In this document: positions 42,201 to 57,200 of the stretch, piece by piece | Position numbering within the stretch: the stretch's first letter is position 1 | Layout of the letters: each line of letters starts with the position of its first letter | From: Megaustenia siamemsis | Taxonomy: Eukaryota; Mollusca; Gastropoda; Stylommatophora; Ariophantidae | Assembly (NCBI GenBank): GCA_032433765.1 | Contig: JAVIAB010000025.1 | Location: 35,300,282-35,364,281 of the forward strand | Direction of reading: 5' to 3' | Length of the DNA: 64,000 nucleotides | Notes under the pieces: generated by a model | What the model saw: the letters and a program-made list of their open reading frames with translations, nothing else | What the model was told of the DNA's origin: nothing | Database searches by the model: none | Program-made: the position numbers and the translations under genes

Positions 42201-45200
42201 AACAGAGAGACCAGAGATATATGCCAGAAGGACATCAAGCTAGGTCAATCAGAAACAGAGAGACCAGAGATATATACCAGAAGGACATCAAGCTAAGTCA
42301 ATCAGAAACAGAGAGACCAGAGATATATGCCAGAAGGACATCAAGCTAGGTCAATCAGAAACAGAGAGACCAGAGATATATGCCAGAAGGACATCAAGCT
42401 AGGTCAATCAGAAACAGAGAGACCAGAGATATATGCCAGAAGGACATCAAACTGTCAGTCAGTAATAGAGAGACCAGAGATATATACCAGAAGGACATCA
42501 AGCTAAGTCAATCAGAAACAGAGAGACCAGAGATATATGCCAGAAGGACATCAAGCTAAGTCAATCAGAAACAGAGAGACCAGAGATATATACCAGAAGG
42601 ACATCAAGCTAAGTCAATCAGAAACAGAGAGACCAGAGATATATGCCAGAAGGACATCAAGCTAAGTCAATCAGAAACAGAGAGACCAGAGATATATACC
42701 AGAAGGACATCAAGCTAAGTCAATCAGAAACAGAGAGACCAGAGATATATGCCAGAAGGACATCAAGCTAAGTCAATCAGTAACAGAGAGACCAGAGATA
42801 TATGCCAGAAGGACATCAAGCTAAGTCAATCAGAAACAGAGAGACCAGAGATATATGCCAGAAGGACATCAAACTGTCAGTCAGTAACAGAGAGACCAGA
42901 GATATATGCCAGAAGGACATCAAGCTAAGTCAATCAGAAACAGAGAGACCAGAGATATATACCAGAAGGGCATCAAGCTAGGTCAATCAGAAACAGAGAG
43001 ACCAGAGATATATGCCAGAAGGGCATCAAGCTAAGTCAATCAGAAACAGAGAGACCAGAGATATATGCCAAAAGGGCATCAAGCTAGGTCAATCAGAAAC
43101 AGAGAGACCAGAGATATATGCCAGAAGGGCATCAAGCTAGGTCAATCAGAAACAGAGAGACCAGAGATATATGCCAGAAGGGCATCAAGCTAAGTCAATC
43201 AGAAACAGAGAGACCAGAGATATATGCCAGAAGGGCATCAAACTGTCAGTCAGTAACAGAGAGACCAGAGATATATGCCAGAAGGGCATCAAGCTAAGTC
43301 AATCAGAAACAGAGAGACCAGAGATATATGCAGAAGGGCATCAAACTGTCAGTCAGTAACAGAGAGACCAGAGATATATGCCAGAAGGGCATCAAGCTAA
43401 GTCAGTCAGTAACAGAGAGACCAGAGATATATGCCAGAAGGGCATCAAGCTAAGTCAATCAGAAACAGAGAGACCAGAGATATATGCAGAATGGCATCAA
43501 ACTGTCAGTCAGTAACAGAGAGACCAGAGATATATGCCAGAAGGACATCAAGCTAAGTCAGTCAGAAACAGAGAGACCAGAGATATATGCCAGAAGGACA
43601 TCAAGCTAAGTCAGTCAGAAACAGAGAGACCAGAGATATATGCCAGAAGGACATCAAGCTAGGTCAATCAGAAACAGAGAGACCAGAGATATATACCAGA
43701 AGGACATCAAGCTAAGTCAATCAGAAACAGAGAGACCAGAGATATATGCCAGAAGGACATCAAGCTAAGTCAATCAGAAACAGAGAGACCAGAGATATAT
43801 ACCAGAAGGACATCAAACTGTCAGTCAGTAACAGAGAGACCAGAGATATATACCAGAAGGACATCAAACTGTCAGTCAGAAACAGAGAGACCAGAGATAT
43901 ATGCCAGAAGGACATCAAGCTAGGTCAATCAGTAACAGAGAGACCAGAGATATATACCAGAAGGGCATCAAGCTAAGTCAATCAGAAACAGAGAGACCAG
44001 AGATATATGCCAGAAGGACATCAAGCTAAGTCAATCAGAAACAGAGAGACCAGAGATATATACCAGAAGGACATCAATCTGTCAGTCAGTAACAGAGAGA
44101 CCAGAGATATATACCAGAAGGACATCAAACTGTCAGTCAGAAACAGAGATACCAGAGATATATACCAGAAGGACATCAAACTGTCAGTCAGAAACAGAGA
44201 GACCAGAGATATATACCAGAAGGACATCAAACTGTCAGTCAGTAACAGAGAGACCAGAGATATATGCCAGAAGGGCATCAAACTGTCAGTCAGAAACAGA
44301 GAGACCAGAGATATATACCAGAAGGACATCAAACTGTCAGTCAGAAACAGAGAGACCAGAGATATATGCCAGAAGGACATCAAGCTGTCAGTCAGTAACA
44401 GAGAGACCAGAGATATATGCCAGAAGGACATCAAGCTAAGTCAGTCAGAAACAGAGAGACCAGAGATATATGCAAGAAGGACATCTAGCTAGGTCAATCA
44501 GTAACAGAGAGACCAGAGATATATGCCAGAAGGACATCAAACTGTCAGTCAGAAACAGAGAGACCAGAGATATATGCCAGAAGGACATCAAGCTAAGTCA
44601 GTCAGAAACAGAGAGACCAGAGATATATACCAGAAGGACATCAAACTGTCAGTCAGAAACAGAGAGACCAGAGATATATGCCAGAAGGACATCAAGCTAA
44701 GTCAGTCAGAAACAGAGAGACCAGAGATATATGCCAGAAGGACATCAAGCTAAGTCAGTCAGAAACAGAGAGACCAGAGATATATGCCAGAAGGACACGA
44801 AACTGTCAGTCAGTAACAGAGAGACCAGAGATATATGCCAGAAGGACATCAAGCTAAGTCAGTCAGAAACAGAGAGACCAGAGATATATGCCAGAAGGAC
44901 ATCAAGCTAGGTCAATCAGTAACAGAGAGACCAGAGATATATACCAGAAGGGCATCAAACTGTCAGTCAGAAACAGAGAGACCAGAGATATATACCAGAA
45001 GGGCATCAAACTGTCAGTCAGAAACAGAGAGACCAGAGATATATGCCAGAAGGACATCAAACTGTCAGTCAGAAACAGAGAGACCAGAGATATATGCCAG
45101 AAGGACATCAAACTGTCAGTCAGAAACAGAGAGACCAGAGATATATACCAGAAGGGCATCAAACTGTCAATCAGAAACAGAGAGACCAGAGATATATGCC

Positions 45201-48200
45201 AGAAGGGCATCTAACTGTCAATCAGAAACAGAGAGACCAGAGATATATACCAGAAGGACATCAAACTGTCAGTCAGAAACAGAGAGACCAGAGATATATA
45301 CCAGAAGGGCATCAAACTGTCAGTCAGAAACAGAGAGACCAGAGATATATGCCAGAAGGACATCAAGCTAGGTCAATCAGAAACAGAGAGACCAGAGATA
45401 TATGCCAGAAGGACATCAAGCTAGGTCAATCAGAAACAGAGAGACCAGAGATATATACCAGAAGGACATCAAGCTAAGTCAATCAGAAACAGAGAGACCA
45501 GAGATATATGCCAGAAGGACATCAAGCTAGGTCAATCAGAAACAGAGAGACCAGAGATATATGCCAGAAGGACATCAAGCTAGGTCAATCAGAAACAGAG
45601 AGACCAGAGATATATACCAGAAGGACATCAAGCTAAGTCAATCAGAAACAGAGAACCAGAGATATATGCCATAAGGACATCAAGCTAGGTCAATCAGAAA
45701 CAGAGAGACCAGAGATATATGCCAGAAGGACATCAAGCTAGGTCAATCAGAAACAGAGAGACCAGAGATATATGCCAGAAGGACATCAAACTGTCAGTCA
45801 GTAATAGAGAGACCAGAGATATATACCAGAAGGACATCAAGCTAAGTAAATCAGTAACAGAGAGACCAGTGATATATTCCAGAAGGACATCAAGCTAAGT
45901 CAATCAGAAACAGAGAGACCAGAGATATATACCAGAAGGACATCAAGCTAAGTCAATCAGAAACAGAGAGACCAGAGATATATGCCAGAAGGACATCAAG
46001 CTAAGTCAATCAGAAACAGAGAGACCAGAGATATATACCAGAAGGACATCAAGCTAAGTCAATCAGAAACAGAGAGACCAGAGATATATGCCAGAAGGAC
46101 ATCAAGCTAAGTCAATCAGTAACAGAGAGACCAGAGATATATGCCAGAAGGACATCAAGCTAAGTCAATCAGAAACAGAGAGACCAGAGATATATGCCAG
46201 AAGGACATCAAACTGTCAGTCAGTAACAGAGAGACCAGAGATATATGCCAGAAGGGCATCAAGCTAAGTCAATCAGAAACAGAGAGACCAGAGATATATA
46301 CCAGAAGGGCATCAAGCTAGGTCAATCAGAAACATAGAGACCAGAGATATATGCCAGAAGGGCATCAAGCTAAGTCAATCAGAAACAGAGAGACCAGAGA
46401 TATATGCCAGAAGGGCATCAAGCTAGGTCAATCAGAAACAGAGAGACCAGAGATATATGCCAGAAGGGCATCAAGCTAGGTCAATCAGAAACAGAGAGAC
46501 CAGAGATATATGCCAGAAGGGCATCAAGCTAAGTCAATCAGAAACAGAGAGACCAGAGATATATACCAGAAGGGCATCAAACTGTCAGTCAGTAACAGAG
46601 AGACCAGAGATATATGCCAGAAGGGCATCAAGCTAAGTCAATCAGAAACAGAGAGACCAGAGATATATGCAGAAGGGCATCAAACTGTCAGTCAGTAACA
46701 GAGAGACCAGAGATATATACCAGAAGGGCATCAAGCTAAGTCAATCAGAAACAGAGAGACCAGAGATATATGCCAGAAGGACATCAAGCTAAGTCAATCA
46801 GAAACAGAGAGACCAGAGATATATACCAGAAGGACATCAAACTGTCAGTCAGTAACAGAGAGACCAGAGATATATGCCAGAAGGACATCAAGCTAAGTCA
46901 GTCAGAAACAGAGAGACCAGAGATATATGCCAGAAGGACATCAAGCTAGGTCAATCAGTAACAGAGAGACCAGAGATATATACCAGAAGGGCATCAAACT
47001 GTCAGTCAGAAACAGAGAGACCAGAGATATATACCAGAAGGGCATCAAACTGTCAGTCAGAAACAGAGAGACCAGAGATATATGCCAGAAGGACATCAAA
47101 CTGTCAGTCAGAAACAGAGAGACCAGAGATATATGCCAGAAGGACATCAAGCTAGGTCAATCAGAAACAGAGAGACCAGAGATATATACCAGAAGGACAT
47201 CAAGCTAAGTCAATCAGAAACAGAGAGACCAGAGATATATGCCAGAAGGACATCAAGCTAGGTCAATCAGAAACAGAGAGACCAGAGATATATGCCAGAA
47301 GGACATCAAGCTAGGTCAATCAGAAACAGAGAGACCAGAGATATATACCAGAAGGACATCAAGCTAAGTCAATCAGAAACAGAGAGACCAGAGATATATG
47401 CCAGAAGGACATCAAGCTAGGTCAATCAGAAACAGAGAGACCAGAGATATATGCCAGAAGGACATCAAGCTAGGTCAATCAGAAACAGAGAGACCAGAGA
47501 TATATGCCAGAAGGACATCAAACTGTCAGTCAGTAATAGAGAGACCAGAGATATATACCAGAAGGACATCAAGCTAAGTCAATCAGAAACAGAGAGACCA
47601 GAGATATATGCCAGAAGGACATCAAGCTAAGTCAATCAGAAACAGAGAGACCAGAGATATATACCAGAAGGACATCAAGCTAAGTCAATCAGAAACAGAG
47701 AGACCAGAGATATATGCCAGAAGGACATCAAGCTAAGTCAATCAGAAACAGAGAGACCAGAGATATATACCAGAAGGACATCAAGCTAAGTCAATCAGAA
47801 ACAGAGAGACCAGAGATATATGCCAGAAGGACATCAAGCTAAGTCAATCAGTAACAGAGAGACCAGAGATATATGCCAGAAGGACATCAAGCTAAGTCAA
47901 TCAGAAACAGAGAGACCAGAGATATATGCCAGAAGGACATCAAACTGTCAGTCAGTAACAGAGAGACCAGAGATATATGCCAGAAGGACATCAAGCTAAG
48001 TCAATCAGAAACAGAGAGACCAGAAATATATACCAGAAGGGCATCAAGCTAGGTCAATCAGAAACAGAGAGACCAGAGATATATGCCAGAAGGGCATCAA
48101 GCTAAGTCAATCAGAAACAGAGAGACCAGAGATATATGCCAAAAGGGCATCAAGCTAGGTCAATCAGAAACAGAGAGACCAGAGATATATGCCAGAAGGG

Positions 48201-51200
48201 CATCAAGCTAGGTCAATCAGAAACAGAGAGACCAGAGATATATGCCAGAAGGGCATCAAGCTAAGTCAATCAGAAACAGAGAGACCAGAGATATATGCCA
48301 GAAGGGCATCAAACTGTCAGTCAGTAACAGAGAGACCAGAGATATATGCCAGAAGGGCATCAAGCTAAGTCAATCAGAAACAGAGAGACCAGAGATATAT
48401 GCAGAAGGGCATCAAACTGTCAGTCAGTAACAGAGAGACCAGAGATATATGCCAGAAGGGCATCAAGCTAAGTCAGTCAGTAACAGAGAGACCAGAGATA
48501 TATGCCAGAAGGGCATCAAGCTAAGTCAATCAGAAACAGAGAGACCAGAGATATATGCAGAATGGCATCAAACTGTCAGTCAGTAACAGAGAGACCAGAG
48601 ATATATGCCAGAAGGACATCAAGCTAAGTCAGTCAGAAACAGAGAGACCAGAGATATATGCCAGAAGGACATCAAGCTAAGTCAGTCAGAAACAGAGAGA
48701 CCAGAGATATATGCCAGAAGGACATCAAGCTAGGTCAATCAGAAACAGAGAGACCAGAGATATATACCAGAAGGACATCAAGCTAAGTCAATCAGAAACA
48801 GAGAGACCAGAGATATATGCCAGAAGGACATCAAGCTAAGTCAATCAGAAACAGAGAGACCAGAGATATATACCAGAAGGACATCAAACTGTCAGTCAGT
48901 AACAGAGAGACCAGAGATATATACCAGAAGGACATCAAACTGTCAGTCAGAAACAGAGAGACCAGAGATATATGCCAGAAGGACATCAAGCTAGGTCAAT
49001 CAGTAACAGAGAGACCAGAGATATATACCAGAAGGGCATCAAGCTAAGTCAATCAGAAACAGAGAGACCAGAGATATATGCCAGAAGGACATCAAGCTAA
49101 GTCAATCAGAAACAGAGAGACCAGAGATATATACCAGAAGGACATCAATCTGTCAGTCAGTAACAGAGAGACCAGAGATATATACCAGAAGGACATCAAA
49201 CTGTCAGTCAGAAACAGAGAGACCAGAGATATATACCAGAAGGACATCAAACTGTCAGTCAGAAACAGAGAGACCAGAGATATATACCAGAAGGACATCA
49301 AACTGTCAGTCAGTAACAGAGAGACCAGAGATATATGCCAGAAGGGCATCAAACTGTCAGTCAGAAACAGAGAGACCAGAGATATATACCAGAAGGACAT
49401 CAAACTGTCAGTCAGAAACAGAGAGACCAGAGATATATGCCAGAAGGACATCAAGCTGTCAGTCAGTAACAGAGAGACCAGAGATATATGCCAGAAGGAC
49501 ATCAAGCTAAGTCAGTCAGAAACAGAGAGACCAGAGATATATGCAGAAGGACATCTAGCTAGGTCAATCAGTAACAGAGAGACCAGAGATATATGCCAGA
49601 AGGACATCAAACTGTCAGTCAGAAACAGAGAGACCAGAGATATATGCCAGAAGGACATCAAGCTAAGTCAGTCAGAAACAGAGAGACCAGAGATATATAC
49701 CAGAAGGACATCAAACTGTCAGTCAGAAACAGAGAGACCAGAGATATATGCCAGAAGGACATCAAGCTAAGTCAGTCAGAAACAGAGAGACCAGAGATAT
49801 ATGCCAGAAGGACATCAAGCTAAGTCAGTCAGAAACAGAGAGACCAGAGATATATGCCAGAAGGACACGAAACTGTCAGTCAGTAACAGAGAGACCAGAG
49901 ATATATGCCAGAAGGACATCAAGCTAAGTCAGTCAGAAACAGAGAGACCAGAGATATATGCCAGAAGGACATCAAGCTAGGTCAATCAGTAACAGAGAGA
50001 CCAGAGATATATACCAGAAGGGCATCAAACTGTCAGTCAGAAACAGAGAGACCAGAGATATATACCAGAAGGGCATCAAACTGTCAGTCAGAAACAGAGA
50101 GACCAGAGATATATGCCAGAAGGACATCAAACTGTCAGTCAGAAACAGAGAGACCAGAGATATATGCCAGAAGGACATCAAGCTAGGTCAATCAGAAACA
50201 GAGAGACCAGAGATATATACCAGAAGGACATCAAGCTAAGTCAATCAGAAACAGAGAGACCAGAGATATATGCCAGAAGGACATCAAGCTAGGTCAATCA
50301 GAAACAGAGAGACCAGAGATATATGCCAGAAGGACATCAAGCTAGGTCAATCAGAAACAGAGAGACCAGAGATATATACCAGAAGGACATCAAGCTAAGT
50401 CAATCAGAAACAGAGAGACCAGAGATATATGCCAGAAGGACATGAAGCTAGGTCAATCAGAAACAGAGAGACCAGAGATATATGCCAGAAGGACATCAAG
50501 CTAGGTCAATCAGAAACAGAGAGACCAGAGATATATGCCAGAAGGACATCAAACTGTCAGTCAGTAATAGAGAGACCAGAGATATATACCAGAAGGACAT
50601 CAAGCTAAGTCAATCAGAAACAGAGAGACCAGAGATATATGCCAGAAGGACATCAAGCTAAGTCAATCAGAAACAGAGAGACCAGAGATATATACCAGAA
50701 GGACATCAAGCTAAGTCAATCAGAAACAGAGAGACCAGAGATATATGCCAGAAGGACATCAAGCTAAGTCAATCAGAAACAGAGAGACCAGAGATATATA
50801 CCAGAAGGACATCAAGCTAAGTCAATCAGAAACAGAGAGACCAGAGATATATGCCAGAAGGACATCAAGCTAAGTCAATCAGAAACAGAGAGACCAGAGA
50901 TATATGCCAGAAGGACATCAAGCTAAGTCAATCAGAAACAGAGAGACCAGAGATATATGCCAGAAGGACATCAAACTGTCAGTCAGTAACAGAGAGACCA
51001 GAGATATATGCCAGAAGGACATCAAGCTAAGTCAATCAGAAACAGAGAGACCAGAAATATATACCAGAAGGGCATCAAGCTAGGTCAATCAGAAACAGAG
51101 AGACCAGAGATATATGCCAGAAGGGCATCAAGCTAAGTCAATCAGAAACAGAGAGACCAGAGATATATGCCAGAAGGGCATCAAGCTAGGTCAATCAGAA

Positions 51201-54200
51201 ACAGAGAGACCAGAGATATATGCCAGAAGGGCATCAAGCTAGGTCAATCAGAAACAGAGAGACCAGAGATATATGCCAGAAGGGCATCAAGCTAAGTCAA
51301 TCAGAAACAGAGAGACCAGAGATATATGCCAGAAGGGCATCAAACTGTCAGTCAGTAACAGAGAGACCAGAGATATATGCCAGAAGGGCATCAAGCTAAG
51401 TCAATCAGAAACAGAGAGACCAGAGATATATGCAGAAGGGCATCAAACTGTCAATCAGTAACAGAGAGACCAGAGATATATGCCAGAAGGGCATCAAGCT
51501 AAGTCAGTCAGTAACAGAGAGACCAGAGATATATGCCAGAAGGGCATCAAGCTAAGTCAATCAGAAACAGAGAGACCAGAGATATATGCAGAATGGCATC
51601 AAACTGTCAGTCAGTAACAGAGAGACCAGAGATATATGCCAGAAGGACATCAAGCTAAGTCAGTCAGAAACAGAGAGACCAGAGATATATGCCAGAAGGA
51701 CATCAAGCTAAGTCAGTCAGAAACAGAGAGACCAGAGATATATGCCAGAAGGACATCAAGCTAGGTCAATCAGAAACAGAGAGACCAGAGATATATACCA
51801 GAAGGACATCAAGCTAAGTCAATCAGAAACAGAGAGACCAGAGATATATGCCAGAAGGACATCAAGCTAAGTCAATCAGAAACAGAGAGACCAGAGATAT
51901 ATACCAGAAGGACATCAAACTGTCAGTCAGTAACAGAGAGACCAGAGATATATACCAGAAGGACATCAAACTGTCAGTCAGAAACAGAGAGACCAGAGAT
52001 ATATGCCAGAAGGACATCAAGCTAGGTCAATCAGTAACAGAGAGACCAGAGATATATACCAGAAGGGCATCAAGCTAAGTCAATCAGAAACAGAGAGACC
52101 AGAGATATATGCCAGAAGGACATCAAGCTAAGTCAATCAGAAACAGAGAGACCAGAGATATATACCAGAAGGACATCAATCTGTCAGTCAGTAACAGAGA
52201 GACCAGAGATATATACCAGAAGGACATCAAACTGTCAGTCAGAAACAGAGAGACCAGAGATATATACCAGAAGGACATCAAACTGTCAGTCAGAAACAGA
52301 GAGACCAGAGATATATACCAGAAGGACATCAAACTGTCAGTCAGTAACAGAGAGACCAGAGATATATGCCAGAAGGGCATCAAACTGTCAGTCAGAAACA
52401 GAGAGACCAGAGATATATACCAGAAGGACATCAAACTGTCAGTCAGAAACAGAGAGACCAGAGATATATGCCAGAAGGACATCAAGCTGTCAGTCAGTAA
52501 CAGAGAGACCAGAGATATATGCCAGAAGGACATCAAGCTAAGTCAGTCAGAAACAGAGAGACCAGAGATATATGCAAGAAGGACATCTAGCTAGGTCAAT
52601 CAGTAACAGAGAGACCAGAGATATATGCCAGAAGGACATCAAACTGTCAGTCAGAAACAGAGAGACCAGAGATATATGCCAGAAGGACATCAAGCTAAGT
52701 CAGTCAGAAACAGAGAGACCAGAGATATATACCAGAAGGACATCAAACTGTCAGTCAGAAACAGAGAGACCAGAGATATATGCCAGAAGGACATCAAGCT
52801 AAGTCAGTCAGAAACAGAGAGACCAGAGATATATGCCAGAAGGACATCAAGCTAAGTCAGTCAGAAACAGAGAGACCAGAGATATATGCCAGAAGGACAT
52901 CAAACTGTCAGTCAGTAACAGAGAGACCAGAGATATATGCCAGAAGGACATCAAGCTAAGTCAGTCAGAAACAGAGAGACCAGAGATATATGCCAGAAGG
53001 ACATCAAGCTAGGTCAATCAGTAACAGAGAGACCAGAGATATATACCAGAAGGGCATCAAACTGTCAGTCAGAAACAGAGAGACCAGAGATATATACCAG
53101 AAGGGCATCAAACTGTCAGTCAGAAACAGAGAGACCAGAGATATATGCCAGAAGGACATCAAACTGTCAGTCAGAAACAGAGAGACCAGAGATATATGCC
53201 AGAAGGACATCAAACTGTCAGTCAGAAACAGAGAGACCAGAGATATATACCAGAAGGGCATCAAACTGTCAATCAGAAACAGAGAGACCAGAGATATATG
53301 CCAGAAGGGCATCTAACTGTCAATCAGAAACAGAGAGACCAGAGATATATACCAGAAGGACATCAAACTGTCAGTCAGAAACAGAGAGACCAGAGATATA
53401 TACCAGAAGGGCATCAAACTGTCAGTCAGAAACAGAGAGACCAGAGATATATACCAGAAGGGCATCAAACTGTCAGTCAGAAACAGAGAGACCAGAGATA
53501 TATGCCAGAAGGACATCAAGCTAGGTCAATCAGAAACAGAGAGACCAGAGATATATGCCAGAAGGACATCAAGCTAGGTCAATCAGAAACAGAGAGACCA
53601 GAGATATATACCAGAAGGACATCAAGCTAAGTCAATCAGAAACAGAGAGACCAGAGATATATGCCAGAAGGACATCAAGCTAGGTCAATCAGAAACAGAG
53701 AGACCAGAGATATATGCCAGAAGGACATCAAGCTAGGTCAATCAGAAACAGAGAGACCAGAGATATATACCAGAAGGACATCAAGCTAAGTCAATCAGAA
53801 ACAGAGAGACCAGAGATATATGCCAGAAGGACATCAAGCTAGGTCAATCAGAAACAGAGAGACCAGAGATATATGCCAGAAGGACATCAAGCTAGGTCAA
53901 TCAGAAACAGAGAGACCAGAGATATATGCCAGAAGGACATCAAACTGTCAGTCAGTAATAGAGAGACCAGAGATATATACCAGAAGGACATCAAGCTAAG
54001 TAAATCAGTAACAGAGAGACCAGAGATATATTCCAGAAGGACATCAAGCTAAGTCAATCAGAAACAGAGAGACCAGAGATATATACCAGAAGGACATCAA
54101 GCTAAGTCAATCAGAAACAGAGAGACCAGAGATATATGCCAGAAGGACATCAAGCTAAGTCAATCAGAAACAGAGAGACCAGAGATATATACCAGAAGGA

Positions 54201-57200
54201 CATCAAGCTAAGTCAATCAGAAACAGAGAGACCAGAGATATATGCCAGAAGGACATCAAGCTAAGTCAATCAGTAACAGAGAGACCAGAGATATATGCCA
54301 GAAGGACATCAAGCTAAGTCAATCAGAAACAGAGAGACCAGAGATATATGCCAGAAGGACATCAAACTGTCAGTCAGTAACAGAGAGACCAGAGATATAT
54401 GCCAGAAGGACATCAAGCTAAGTCAATCAGAAACAGAGAGACCAGAGATATATACCAGAAGGGCATCAAGCTAGGTCAATCAGAAACAGAGAGACCAGAG
54501 ATATATGCCAGAAGGGCATCAAGCTAAGTCAATCAGAAACAGAGAGACCAGAGATATATGCCAGAAGGGCATCAAGCTAGGTCAATCAGAAACAGAGAGA
54601 CCAGAGATATATGCCAGAAGGGCATCAAGCTAGGTCAATCAGAAACAGAGAGACCAGAGATATATGCCAGAAGGGCATCAAGCTAAGTCAATCAGAAACA
54701 GAGAGACCAGAGATATATACCAGAAGGGCATCAAACTGTCAGTCAGTAACAGAGAGACCAGAGATATATACCAGAAGGGCATCAAGCTAAGTCAATCAGA
54801 AACAGAGAGACCAGAGATATATGCAGAAGGGCATCAAACTGTCAGTCAGTAACAGAGAGACCAGAGATATATGCCAGAAGGGCATCAAGCTAAGTCAGTC
54901 AGTAACAGAGAGACCAGAGATATATGCCAGAAGGGCATCAAGCTAAGTCAATCAGAAACAGAGAGACCAGAGATATATGCAGAAGGCATCAAACTGTCAG
55001 TCAGTAACAGAGAGACCAGAGATATATGCCAGAAGGACATCAAGCTAAGTCAGTCAGAAACAGAGAGACCAGAGATATATGCCAGAAGGACATCAAGCTA
55101 AGTCAGTCAGAAACAGAGAGACCAGAGATAGATGCCAGAAGGACATCAAGCTAGGTCAATCAGTAACAGAGAGACCAGAGATATATACCAGAAGGGCATC
55201 AAGCTAAGTCAATCAGAAACAGAGAGACCAGAGATATATGCCAGAAGGACATCAAGCTAAGTCAATCAGAAACAGAGAGACCAGAGATATATACCAGAAG
55301 GACATCAAACTGTCAGTCAGTAACAGAGAGACCAGAGATATATGCCAGAAGGACATCAAGCTAAGTCAGTCAGAAACAGAGAGACCAGAGATATATGCCA
55401 GAAGGACATCAAGCTAGGTCAATCAGTAACAGAGAGACCAGAGATATATACCAGAAGGGCATCAAACTGTCAGTCAGAAACAGAGAGACCAGAGATATAT
55501 ACCAGAAGGGCATCAAACTGTCAGTCAGAAACAGAGAGACCAGAGATATATGCCAGAAGGACATCAAACTGTCAGTCAGAAACAGAGAGACCAGAGATAT
55601 ATGCCAGAAGGACATCAAACTGTCAGTCAGAAACAGAGAGACCAGAGATATATACCAGAAGGGCATCAAACTGTCAATCAGAAACAGAGAGACCAGAGAT
55701 ATATGCCAGAAGGGCATCTAACTGTCAATCAGAAACAGAGAGACCAGAGATATATACCAGAAGGACATCAAACTGTCAGTCAGAAACAGAGAGACCAGAG
55801 ATATATACCATAAGGGCATCAAACTGTCAGTCAGAAACAGAGAGACCAGAGATATATACCAGAAGGGCATCAAACTGTCAATCAGAAACAGAGAGACCAG
55901 AGATATATACCAGAAGGACATCAAACTGTCAGTCAGAAACAGAGAGACCAGAGATATATGCCAGAAGGACATCAAACTGTCAGTCAGAAACAGAGAGACC
56001 AGAGATATATGCCAGAAGGACATCAAGCTAGGTCAATCAGAAACAGAGAGACCAGAGATATAAACCAGAAGGACATCAAGCTAAGTCAATCAGAAACAGA
56101 GAGACCAGAGATATATGCCAGAAGGACATCAAGCTAGGTCAATCAGAAACAGAGAGACCAGAGATATATGCCAGAAGGACATCAAGCTAGGTCAATCAGA
56201 AACAGAGAGACCAGAGATATATACCAGAAGGACATCAAGCTAAGTCAATCAGAAACAGAGAGACCAGAGATATATGCCAGAAGGACATCAAGCTAGGTCA
56301 ATCAGAAACAGAGAGACCAGAGATATATGCCAGAAGGACATCAAGCTAGGTCAATCAGAAACAGAGAGACCAGAGATATATACCAGAAGGACATCAAGCT
56401 AAGTCAATCAGAAACAGAGAGACCAGAGATATATGCCAGAAGGACATCAAGCTAGGTCAATCAGAAACAGAGAGACCAGAGATATATGCCAGAAGGACAT
56501 CAAGCTAGGTCAATCAAAAACAGAGAGACCAGAGATATATACCAGAAGGACATCAAGCTAAGTCAATCAGAAACAGAGAGACCAGAGATATATGCCAGAA
56601 GGACATCAAGCTAGGTCAATCAGAAACAGAGAGACCAGAGATATATGCCAGAAGGACATCAAACTGTCAGTCAGTAACAGAGAGACCAGAGATATATACC
56701 AGAAGGACATCAAGCTAAGTCAATCAGAAACAGAGAGACCAGAGATATATTCCAGAAGGACATCAAGCTAAGTCAATCAGAAACAGAGAGACCAGAGATA
56801 TATACCAGAAGGACATCAAGCTAAGTCAATCAGAAACAGAGAGACCAGAGATATATGCCAGAAGGACATCAAGCTAAGTCAATCAGAAACAGAGAGACCA
56901 GAGATATATGCAGAAGGGCATCAAACTGTCAGTCAGTAACAGAGAGACCAGAGATATATGCCAGAAGGGCATCAAGCTAAGTCAGTCAGTAACAGAGAGA
57001 CCAGAGATATATGCCAGAAGGGCATCAAGCTAAGTCAATCAGAAACAGAGAGACCAGAGATATATGCAGAAGGCATCAAACTGTCAGTCAGTAACAGAGA
57101 GACCAGAGATATATGCCAGAAGGACATCAAGCTAAGTCAGTCAGAAACAGAGAGACCAGAGATATATGCCAGAAGGACATCAAGCTAAGTCAGTCAGAAA